Part shown: positions 53,877 to 64,000 of the stretch, piece after piece
How positions within the stretch are numbered: position 1 is the stretch's first letter
Layout of the letters: each line of letters starts with the position of its first letter
DNA from: Balaenoptera acutorostrata
Lineage: Eukaryota; Chordata; Mammalia; Artiodactyla; Balaenopteridae
Direction of reading: 5' to 3'
Assembly (NCBI RefSeq): GCF_949987535.1
Contig: NW_026646025.1
Span: forward strand, 3,162,001-3,226,000
DNA: 64,000 nt
Translations under genes and position numbers: made by a program
Notes under the pieces: model-generated
Databases searched by the model: none
The model's input: the letters and a program-made list of their open reading frames with translations, nothing else
Told to the model about the DNA's origin: nothing

Positions 53877-56740
53877 TTGTCATCAGAATGCTCCAGAATT
53901 CTTGTCATCACAATGTTCCATGACCATGTCATCACAATGCTCCATGGCCCTTGTCATGACAATGCTCCAGAATTCTCATCACAATGTTCCATGACCGTGT
54001 CAACACAATGCTCCATGGCCACAGTCATCACAATGCTCCAGAATTCTTGTCATCACAATGTTCCTTGACCGTGTCATCACAATGCTCCATGGCCCTTGGC
54101 ATCACAATGCTCCAGAATTCTTCTCATCACAATGTTCCATGACCGTGTCATCACAATGCTCGATGGCCCTTGTCAGCACAATGTTCCATGACACATTTTG
54201 TCACAATACTCCATGACCACAGTCATCACAGAGTTCTCTGCCCATATCATCACAATGTTCCTTGTCACCTTTAATCACAATGTTCCATGCCCTTTAATCA
54301 CAATGCTCCAGAATTCTTCTCATTACAATGTTCCATGACCGTGTCATCACAATGCTCCATGGCCATTTTCATCACAATGCTCCAGAATTCTTGTCATCAC
54401 AATATTCCATGGCTGTGTCATCACAATGCTCCATGGCCCTTGTCATCATAATGCTCCAGAATTCTTGTCATCACAATGTTCCATGACCGTATAATCACAA
54501 TGCTCCATGGCCCTTGTCAGCACAATGCCCCAGAATTCTTCTCATCACAATGTTCCATGACCGTGTCATCACAATGCTCCATGGCCCTTGTCATCAAAAT
54601 GCTCCAGAATTCTTGTCATCACAATGTTCCATGACCGTGTCATCACAATGCTCCATGGCCCTTGTCATGACAATGCTCCAGAATTCTTCTCATCACAATG
54701 TTCCATGACCGTGTCATCACAATGCTCCATGGCCCTTGTCAGCACAATGTTCCATGACACTTTTTGTCACAATACTCCATGACCACTGTCATCACAGAGT
54801 TCTCTGCCCATATCAGCACAATGTTCCTTGTCACCTTTAATCACAAAGCTCCATGCCCTTACATCACAATGCTCCAGAATTCTTTTTCATTGCAATGTTC
54901 CTTCACCATGTCATCACAATGCTCCATGCCCCTTGTCAGCACAATGCTCCAGAATTCTTCTCATCACAATGTTCCATGACCGTGTCATCACAATGCTCCA
55001 TGGCCCTTGTCCGCACAATGCTCCAGAATTCTTGTCATCACAATGTTCCATGACCGTGTCATCACAATGCTCCATGGCCCTTGTCAGCACAATGCTCCAG
55101 AATTCTTGTCATCACAATGTTCCATGACCGTGTCATCACATTGCTCCATGGCCCTTGTCAGCACAATGCTCCAGAATTCTTGTCATCACAATGTTCCATG
55201 ACCGTGTCATCACAATGCTCCATGGCCCTTGTCAGCACAATGTTCCATGACAATTTTTGTCACAATACTCCATGACCACTGTCACCACAGAGTTCTCTGC
55301 CCATATCATCATAATGTTCCTTGTCACCTTTAATCACAATGCTCCATGCCCTTTCATCACAATGCTCCAGAAATCTTGTCATCGCAATGTTCCTTGACCA
55401 TGTCATCACAACGCTCCATGGCCCTTTTCAGCACAATGCTGCAGAATTCTTCTCATCACAATGTTCCATGACCGTGTCATCACAATGCTCCATGGCCCTT
55501 GTCATCACAATGCTCCGGAATTCTTCTCATCACATTGTTCCATAACCATGTCATCACAATGCTCCATGGCCCTTTTCAGCACAATGCTCCAGAATTCCTG
55601 TCATCACAATGTTCCATGACCGTATCATCACAATGTTCTATGGCCCTTGTCAGCACAATGCTCCAGAATTCTTCTCATCACAATGTTCCATGACCGTGTC
55701 ATCACAATGCTCCATGGCCCTTGTCCGCACAATGCTCCGGAATTCTTGTCATCACAATGTTCCATGACCGTGTCATCACAATGCTCCATGGCCCTTGTCA
55801 TCACAATGTTCCAGAATTCTTCTCATCACAATGTTCCATGACCGTGTCATCACAATGCTCCATGGCCCTTGTCCGCACAATGCTCCAGAATTCTTGTCAT
55901 CACAATATTCCATGACCGTGTCATCACAATTCTCCATGGCCCTTGTCATCACAATGCTCCAGAATTCTTGTCATCACAATGTTCCATGACCGTGTCATCA
56001 CAATGCTCCATGGCCCTTGTCATCACAGTGTTCCATGGCTGTGTCATCACAATGCTCCATGGCCCTTATCAGCACAATGCTCCAGAATTCTTCTCATCAC
56101 AATGTTCCATGACCGTGTCATCACAATGCTCCATGGCCCTTGTCATCACAATGCTCCGGAATTTTTCTCATCACATTTTTCCATGACCGTGTCATCACAA
56201 TGCTCCATGGCCCTTGTCAGCACAATGCTCCAGAATTCTTGTCATTACAATGTTCCATGAACGTGTCATCACAATGCTCCATGGCCCTTGTCAGCACAAT
56301 GCTCCAGAATTCTTGTCATCACAATGTTCCATGACCGTGTCATCACAATGCTCCATGGCCCTTGTCAGCACAATGCTCCAGAATTCTTGTCATCACAATG
56401 TTCCATGACTGTGTCATCACAATGCTCCATGGCCCTTGTCAGCACAATGCTCCAGAATTCTTGTCATCACAATATTCCATGACCGTGTCATCACAATGCT
56501 CCATGGCCCTTGTCAGCACAATGCTCCAGAATTCTTCTCATCACAATGTTCCATGACCATGTCATCACAATGTTCCATGGCCATTGTCAACACAATGCTC
56601 CCGAATTCTTGTCATCACAATGTTCCATGGCCCTTTCATCACAATGCTCCATGGCCCTTGTCAGCACAATGCTCCAGAATTCTTGTCATCACAATGTTCC
56701 ATGACCGTGTCATCACAATGCTCCATGGCCCTTGTCAGCA
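53877..56740 (+). repeat. Triad block T4 (one monomer shorter)
   Basis: Landmarks are at 54229, 54795 and 55288, with spacings 566 and 493. The second spacing is 74 bp shorter than in T1, T2, T3 and T5. The missing monomer lies near 54,910-54,940, where GCTCCATGCCCC directly follows TTCACCATGTCATCACAAT. Before that point it matches T2 at +21,931, and after it at +21,857. Private substitutions include TTCTATGGCCC near 55636 and CACAGTGTTCC near 56026. Confidence 0.86.
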
Positions 56741-59413
56741 CAATGTTCCATGACAATTTTTGTCACAATACTCCATGACCACTGTCATCACAGAGTTCTC
56801 TGCCCATATCATCATAATGTTCCTTGTCACCTTTAATCACAATGCTCCATGCCCTGTCATCACAATGCTCCAAAAATAGTGTCATCGCAATGTTCCTTGA
56901 CCATGTCATCACAATGCTCCATGGCCCTTGTCAGCACAATGCTGCAGAATTCTTCTCATCACAATGTTCCATGACAGTGTCATCACAATGCTCCATGGCC
57001 CTTGTCATCACAATGCTCCGGAATTCTTCTCATCACATTGTTCCATAACCATGTCATCACAATGCTCCATGGCACTTTTCATCACAATGCTCCAGAATTC
57101 CTGTCATCACAATGTTCCATGACCGTATCATCACAATGCTCCATGGCCCTTGTCAGCACAATGCTCCAGAATTCTTCTCATCACAATGTTCCATGACCGA
57201 GTCATCACAATGCTCCATGGCCCTTGTCATCACAATGCTCCGGAATTCTTCTCATCACATTGTTCCATGACTGTGTCATCACAATGCTCCTTGGCCCTTT
57301 TCAGCACAATGCTCCAGAATTCCTGTCATCACAATGTTCCATGTCCGTGTCATCACAATGCTCCATGGCCCTTGTCATCACAATGCTCCAGAATTCTTGT
57401 CATCACAATGTTCCATGGCCGTGTCATCACAATGTTCCATGGCCCTTGTCAGCACAATGCTCCAGAATTCCTGTCATCACAATGTTCCATGACCATGTCA
57501 TCACAATGCTCCATGGCCCTTGTCATCACAATGCTCCAGAATTCTTGTCATCACAATGTTCCATACCGTGTCATCACAATGCTCCATGGCCCTTGTCATC
57601 ACAATGCTCCAGAATTCCTGTCATCACAATGTTCCATGACCGTGTCATCACAATGCTCCATGGCCCTTGTCAGCACAATGCTCCAGAATTCCTGTCATCA
57701 CAATGTTCCATACCGTGTCATCACAATGCTCCATGGCCATTGTCATCACAATGCTCCAGAATTCTTGTCATCACAATGTTCCATGGCCGTGTCATCACAA
57801 TGTTCCATGGCCCTTGTCAGCACAATGCTCCAGAATTCCTGTCATCACAATGTTCCATGACCGTGTCATCACAATGCTCCATGGCCCTTGTCATCACAAT
57901 GCTCCAGAATTCTTGTCATCACAATGTTCCATACCATGTCATCACAAAGCTCCATGGCCCTTGTCATCACAATGCTCCAGAATTCTTGTCATCACAATGT
58001 TCCATGAACGTATCATCACAATGCTCCATGGCCTTGTCATCACAATGCTCCGGAATTCTTCTCATCACAATGTTCCATGACTGTGTCATCACAATGCTCC
58101 ATGGCCATTGTCATCACAATGCTCCAGAATTCTTGTCATCACAATGTTCCATGGCCGTATCATCACAATACTCCATGGCCCTTGTCAGCACAATGCTCCA
58201 GAATTCTTCTCATCACAATGTTCCATGGCCGTGTCCTCACAATGCTCCATGGCCCTTGTCATCACAATGGTCCAGAATTCCTGTCATCACAATGTTCCAT
58301 GACCGTGTCATCACAATGCTCCATGGCCCTTGTCATGACAATGCTCCAGAATTCTTCTCATCACAATGTTCCATGACTGTGTCACCACAATGCTCCATGG
58401 CCCTTGTCAACACAATGTTCCATGACACTTTTTGTCACAATACTCCATGACCACTGTCATCACAGAGTTCTCTGCCCATATCATCACAATGTTCCTTGTC
58501 ACCTTTAATCACAATGCTCCATGCCCTTTCATCACAATGCTCCAGAAATCTTTTTCATCGCAATGTTCCTTGACTGTGTCATCACAATGCTCCATGGCCG
58601 TCATCAGCACAATGCTCCAGAATTCTTGTCATCACAATGTTCCATGACCGAGTCATCACAATGCTCCATGGCCCTTGTCATCACAGTGCTCCGGAATTCT
58701 TCTCATCACATTGTTCCATGACCGTGTCATCACAATGCTCCATGGCCCTTTTCAGCACAATGCTCCAGAATTCCTGTCATCACAATGTTCCATGTCCGTG
58801 TCATCACAATGCTCCATGGCCCTTGTCATCACAATCCCCCAGAATTCTTGTCATCACAATGTTCCATGGCCGAGTCATCACAATGCTCCATGGCCCTTGT
58901 CAGCACAATGCTCCAGAATTCTTCTCATCACAATGTTCCCTGACTGTGTCATCACAATGCTCCATGGCCCTTGTCATCACAATGCTCCAGAATTCTTGTC
59001 ATCACAATGTTCCATGACCGTGTCATCACAATGCTTCATGGCCCTTGTCAGCACAATGCTCCAGAATTCATGTCATCACAATGTTCCATACCGTGTCATC
59101 ACAATGCTCCATGGCCCTTGTCATCACAATGCTCCGGAATTCTTCTCATCACAATGTTCCATGACTGTGTCATCAGAATGCTCCATTGCCATTGTCATCA
59201 CAATGCTACAGAATTCTTGTCATCACAATGTTCCATGACCGTGTCATCACAATGCTCCATGGCCCTTTTCAGCACAATGCTCCAGAATTCCTTTCATCAC
59301 AATGTTCCATGTCCGTGTCATCACAATGCTCCATGGCCCTTGTCATCACAATCCTCCAGAATTCTTGTCATTACTATATTCCATGAACGTGTCATCACAA
59401 TGCTCTATGGCGC
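56741..59413 (+). repeat. Shortened Q-type link (Q3)
   Basis: Landmarks III and II lie at 56791 and 58463. It matches the 51,303-53,876 part of Q2, with offsets starting at 5,438 and settling at 5,537 bp after several monomer gains and losses. It carries the longest mixed open stretch outside P (57224-58450), which reflects indels rather than a gene. A private CATGAACGTATC occurs near 58013. Confidence 0.78.
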
Positions 59414-61440
59414 TTGTCATCAGAATGCTCCAGAATTCTTGTCATCACAATGTTCCATGACCATGTCATCACAATGCTCCATGGCCCTTGTCATGACAAT
59501 GCTCCAGAATTCTCATCACAATGTTCCATGACCGTGTCAACACAATGCTCCATGGCCACAGTCATCACAATGCTCCAGAATTCTTGTCATCACAATGTTC
59601 CTTGACCGTGTCATCACAATGCTCCATGGCCCTTGGCATCACAATGCTCCAGAATTCTTGTCATCACAATGTTCCATGACCGTGTCATCACAATGCTCGA
59701 TGGCCCTTGTCAGCACAATGTTCCATGACACATTTTGTCACAATACTCCATGACCACAGTCATCACAGAGTTCTCTGCCCATATCATCACAATGTTCCTT
59801 GTCACCTTTAATCACAATGTTCCATGCCCTTTAATCACAATGCTCCAGAATTCTTCTCATTACAATGTTCCATGACCGTGTCATCACAATGCTCCATGGC
59901 CATTTTCATCACAATGCTCCAGAATTCTTGTCATCACAATATTCCATGGCTGTGTCATCACAATGCTCCATGGCCCTTGTCATCATAATGCTCCAGAATT
60001 CTTGTCATCACAATGTTCCATGACCGTATAATCACAATGCTCCATGGCCCTTGTCAGCACAATGCCCCAGAATTCTTCTCATCACAATGTTCCATGACCG
60101 TGTCATCACAATGCTCCATGGCCCTTGTCATCAAAATGCTCCAGAATTCTTGTCATCACAATGTTCCATGACCGTGTCATCACAATGCTCCATGGCCCTT
60201 GTCATGACAATGCTCCAGAATTCTTCTCATCACAATGTTCCATGACCGTGTCATCACAATGCTCCATGGCCCTTGTCAGCACAATGTTCCATGACACTTT
60301 TTGTCACAATACTCCATGACCACTGTCATCACAGAGTTCTCTGCCCATATCAGCACAATGTTCCTTGTCCCCTTTAATCACAAAGCTCCATGCCCTTACA
60401 TCACAATGCTCCAGAATTCTTTTTCATTGCAATGTTCCTTCACCATGTCATCACAATGCTCCATGACCCTTGTCATCACAATGCTCCAGAATTCTTGTCA
60501 TCACAATGTTCCATGACCGTATCATCACAATGCTCCATGCCCCTTGTCAGCACAATGCTCCAGAATTCTTCTCATCACAATGTTCCATGACCGTGTCATC
60601 ACAATGCTCCATGGCCCTTGTCCGCACAATGCTCCAGAATTCTTGTCATCACAATGTTCCATGACCGTGTCATCACAATGCTCCATGGCCCTTGTCAGCA
60701 CAATGCTCCAGAATTCTTGTCATCACAATGTTCCATGACCGTGTCATCACAATGCTCCATGGCCCTTGTCAGCACAATGCTCCAGAATTCTTGTCATCAC
60801 AATGTTCCATGACCGTGTCATCACAATGCTCCATGGCCCTTGTCAGCACAATGTTCCATGACAATTTTTGTCACAATACTCCATGACCACTGTCACCACA
60901 GAGTTCTCTGCCCATATCATCATAATGTTCCTTGTCACCTTTAATCACAATGCTCCATGCCCTTTCATCACAATGCTCCAGAAATCTTGTCATCGCAATG
61001 TTCCTTGACCATGTCATCACAACGCTCCATGGCCCTTTTCAGCACAATGCTGCAGAATTCTTCTCATCACAATGTTCCATGACCGTGTCATCACAATGCT
61101 CCATGGCCCTTGTCATAACAATGCTCCGGAATTCTTCTCATCACATTGTTCCATAACCATGTCATCACAATGCTCCATGGCCCTTTTCAGCACAATGCTC
61201 CAGAATTCCTGTCATCACAATGTTCCATGACCGTATCATCACAATGTTCCATGGCCCTTGTCAGCACAATGCTCCAGAATTCTTCTCATCACAATGTTCC
61301 ATGACCGTGTCATCACAATGCTCCATGGCCCTTGTCCGCACAATGTTCCGGAATTCTTGTCATCACAATGTTCCATGACCGTGTCATCACAATGCTCCAT
61401 GGCCCTTGTCATCACAATGTTCCAGAATTCTTCTCATCAC
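59414..61440 (+). repeat. Triad block T5
   Basis: Landmarks are at 59766, 60332 and 60899, restoring the 566/567 spacing. It matches T4 at +5,537 except for the monomer missing in T4. A private CCTTGTCCCCTTTAATC (usually GTCACC) lies near 60366. At about 61,440 it is joined directly to a 58,216-type Q sequence, skipping the normal end of the triad block. Confidence 0.85.
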
Positions 61441-62638
61441 AATGTTCCATGGCCGTGTCCTCACAATGCTCCATGGCCCTTGTCATTCACAATGGTCCAG
61501 AATTCCTGTCATCACAATGTTCCATGACCGTGTCATCACAATGCTCCATGGCCCTTGTCATGACAATGCTCCAGAATTCTTCTCATCACAATGTTCCATG
61601 ACTGAGTCACCACAATGCTCCATGGCCCTTGTCAACACAATGTTCCATGACACTTTTTGTCACAATACTCCATGACCACTGTCATCACAGAGTTCTCTGC
61701 CCATATCATCACAATGTTCCTTGTCACCTTTAATCACAATGCTCCATGCCCTTTCATCACAATGCTCCAGAAATCTTTTTCATCGCAATGTTCCTTGACT
61801 GTGTCATCACAATGCTCCATGGCCGTCATCAGCACAATGCTCCAGAATTCTTGTCATCACAATGTTCCATGACCGAGTCATCACAATGCTCCATGGCCCT
61901 TGTCATCACAGTGCTCCGGAATTCTTCTCATCACATTGTTCCATGACCGTGTCATCACAATGCTCCATGGCCCTTTTCAGCACAATGCTCCAGAATTCCT
62001 GTCATCACAATGTTCCATGTCCGTGTCATCACAATGCTCCATGGCCCTTGTCATCACAATCCCCCAGAATTCTTGTCATCACAATGTTCCATGGCCGAGT
62101 CATCACAATGCTCCATGGCCCTTGTCAGCACAATGCTCCAGAATTCTTCTCATCACAATGTTCCCTGACTGTGTCATCACAATGCTCCATGGCCCTTGTC
62201 ATCACAATGCTCCAGAATTCTTGTCATCACAATGTTCCATGACCGTGTCATCACAATGCTTCATGGCCCTTGTCAGCACAATGCTCCAGAATTCATGTCA
62301 TCACAATGTTCCATACCGTGTCATCACAATGCTCCATGGCCCTTGTCATCACAATGCTCCGGAATTCTTCTCATCACAATGTTCCATGACTGTGTCATCA
62401 GAATGCTCCATTGCCATTGTCATCACAATGCTACAGAATTCTTGTCATCACAATGTTCCATGACCGTGTCATCACAATGCTCCATGGCCCTTTTCAGCAC
62501 AATGCTCCAGAATTCCTTTCATCACAATGTTCCATGTCCGTGTCATCACAATGCTCCATGGCCCTTGTCATCACAATCCTCCAGAATTCTTGTCATTACT
62601 ATATTCCATGAACGTGTCATCACAATGCTCTATGGCGC
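61441..62638 (+). repeat. Short link between T5 and T6
   Basis: It matches 58216-59413 at +3,225 bp and contains the class II landmark at 61688. A single extra T near 61486 (GTCATTCACAATGG) makes one sub-repeat a base longer than its homologues. With T5 and T6 it defines a 3,225-bp HOR period (58463 to 61688). Confidence 0.85.
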
Positions 62639-64000
62639 TTGTCATCAGAATGCTCCAGAATTCTTGTCATCACAATGTTCCATGACCATGTCATCACAAT
62701 GCTCCATGGCCCTTGTCATGACAATGCTCCAGAATTCTCATCACAATGTTCCATGACCGTGTCAACACAATGCTCCATGGCCACAGTCATCACAATGCTC
62801 CAGAATTCTTGTCATCACAATGTTCCTTGACCGTGTCATCACAATGCTCCATGGCCCTTGGCATCACAATGCTCCAGAATTCTTGTCATCACAATGTTCC
62901 ATGACCGTGTCATCACAATGCTCGATGGCCCTTGTCAGCACAATGTTCCATGACACATTTTGTCACAATACTCCATGACCACAGTCATCACAGAGTTCTC
63001 TGCCCATATCATCACAATGTTCCTTGTCACCTTTAATCACAATGTTCCATGCCCTTTAATCACAATGCTCCAGAATTCTTCTCATTACAATGTTCCATGA
63101 CCGTGTCATCACAATGCTCCATGGCCATTTTCATCACAATGCTCCAGAATTCTTGTCATCACAATATTCCATGGCTGTGTCATCACAATGCTCCATGGCC
63201 CTTGTCATCATAATGCTCCAGAATTCTTGTCATCACAATGTTCCATGACCGTATAATCACAATGCTCCATGGCCCTTGTCAGCACAATGCCCCAGAATTC
63301 TTCTCATCACAATGTTCCATGACCGTGTCATCACAATGCTCCATGGCCCTTGTCATCAAAATGCTCCAGAATTCTTGTCATCACAATGTTCCATGACCGT
63401 GTCATCACAATGCTCCATGGCCCTTGTCATGACAATGCTCCAGAATTCTTCTCATCACAATGTTCCATGACCGTGTCATCACAATGCTCCATGGCCCTTG
63501 TCAGCACAATGTTCCATGACACTTTTTGTCACAATACTCCATGACCACTGTCATCACAGAGTTCTCTGCCCATATCAGCACAATGTTCCTTGTCACCTTT
63601 AATCACAAAGCTCCATGCCCTTACATCACAATGCTCCAGAATTCTTTTTCATTGCAATGTTCCTTCACCATGTCATCACAATGCTCCATGACCCTTGTCA
63701 TCACAATGCTCCAGAATTCTTGTCATCACAATGTTCCATGACCGTATCATCACAATGCTCCATGCCCCTTGTCAGCACAATGCTCCAGAATTCTTGTCAT
63801 CACAATGTTCCATGACCGTGTCATCACAATGCTCCATGGCCCTTGTCAGCACAATGCTCCAGAATTCTTGTCATCACAATGTTCCATGACCGTGTCATCA
63901 CAATGCTCCATGGCCCTTGTCAGCACAATGTTCCATGACAATTTTTGTCACAATACTCCATGACCACTGTCACCACAGAGTTCTCTGCCCATATCATCAT
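62639..64000 (+). repeat. Triad block T6 (truncated by window end)
   Basis: Landmarks are at 62991, 63557 and 63976. The last interval is 419 bp, 148 bp (two monomers) shorter than 567. The loss lies near 63,790, where the TCTCATC and TCCGCAC monomers of T5 are absent. Otherwise it follows T5 at +3,225. The array continues beyond the window. Confidence 0.83.

Larger units (their letters stand above)
1..64000 (+). repeat. 74-bp satellite array filling the entire window
   Basis: The window is a continuous head-to-tail array of a 74-bp monomer, equivalent to roughly 860 monomers. Each monomer holds three sub-repeats sharing the 18-bp core TGTCATCACAATGYTCCA. Their tails are GAATTCT (a, 25 bp), TGACCG (b, 24 bp) and TGGCCCT (c, 25 bp), in the order a-b-c. 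No inversion, interspersed element, gene or unique spacer was seen. The strand is set by the orientation in which the core reads as above. The complement has TGATGAC in each sub-repeat, which puts stops in all reverse frames. Its role is unknown. By analogy with other megabase satellites it could lie in centromeric, pericentromeric or subtelomeric heterochromatin; that is inference. I do not recognise the family. Confidence 0.98.

Noticed and set aside
1..64000. CRISPR array
   Set aside because: Direct repeats are contiguous with no unique spacers, units of 24-25 bp sit side by side, and no cas genes are present.
1..64000. Cys/His-rich zinc-finger or silk-like repeat protein
   Set aside because: The CHHN-type residues come from CATCACAA read in one frame. 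The frame shifts by 2 each monomer, so no constant protein repeat at 74-bp spacing exists.
1..64000. CENP-B box, telomere repeats, tRNA or rRNA genes
   Set aside because: No TTCG...CGGG pattern, TTAGGG-like run, or structured RNA sequence was noticed in reading the monomers and landmarks.
1..64000. Tandem GAATTC/CCATGG palindromes as operator sites
   Set aside because: They are simply parts of the a and c tails in ordinary monomers and have no associated gene to regulate.
1..64000. Assembly artefact as explanation for all higher-order structure
   Set aside because: Different module copies carry distinct private variants and monomer-sized indels, which simple duplication in assembly would not create. 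The near-identical P3/P4 pair alone cannot be cleared without reads.

Overview
The whole 64 kb is one uninterrupted satellite DNA array. No gene, RNA gene, transposon or unique sequence was found on either strand. Every stretch reads as a variant of one 74-bp monomer built from three 24-25-bp sub-repeats. All three share an 18-bp core (TGTCATCACAATGYTCCA). They differ in a short tail: GAATTCT (sub-repeat a, carries an EcoRI site), TGACCG (b) or TGGCCCT (c, forms an NcoI site CCATGG with the core). All copies run head to tail in the same orientation. The monomer is about 46% GC with strong strand asymmetry (counted from the consensus: A18 C23 G11 T22).

A 64-kb homogeneous array with nested higher-order repeats (HORs) is typical of a eukaryotic chromosome, for example a centromeric, pericentromeric, subtelomeric or sex-chromosome heterochromatin block. 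Many variant pairs look like CpG versus CpA/TpG, which suggests a genome with cytosine methylation. I do not recognise the satellite family, so the species is left open. No CENP-B-box-like motif or telomere repeat was seen.

The array is organised at five levels: 18-bp core; 24-25-bp sub-repeats a-b-c; 74-bp monomer (sometimes a 49-bp b-c unit lacking a); modules of about 0.5-3.3 kb bounded by a diverged roughly 126-bp landmark block; and multi-kb superunits. I located 45 landmarks by their invariant core CAGAGTTCTCTGCCCAT. They fall into three classes: I (6 copies), II (20) and III (19).

Region by region: 1-2445 is a triad block (T1, landmarks I-II-III about 566 bp apart). 2446-12580 holds two P modules (P1, P2). 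12581-18238 and 18239-23896 are a 5,658-bp tandem duplication with no difference found where compared (P3, P4). 23897-31941 is a bridging Q block (Q1). 31942-37740 holds two triad blocks (T2, T3). 37741-45188 is a P module plus mosaic. 45189-53876 is a second Q block (Q2) about 22 kb from the first. 53877-64000 has three more triad blocks (T4-T6) with progressively shorter links. The most informative content is structural: recombination junctions, monomer-quantised deletions and the invariant landmark palindrome. Apparent + strand ORFs of up to 498 codons are explained by the 3n+2 monomer length and are not called as genes.
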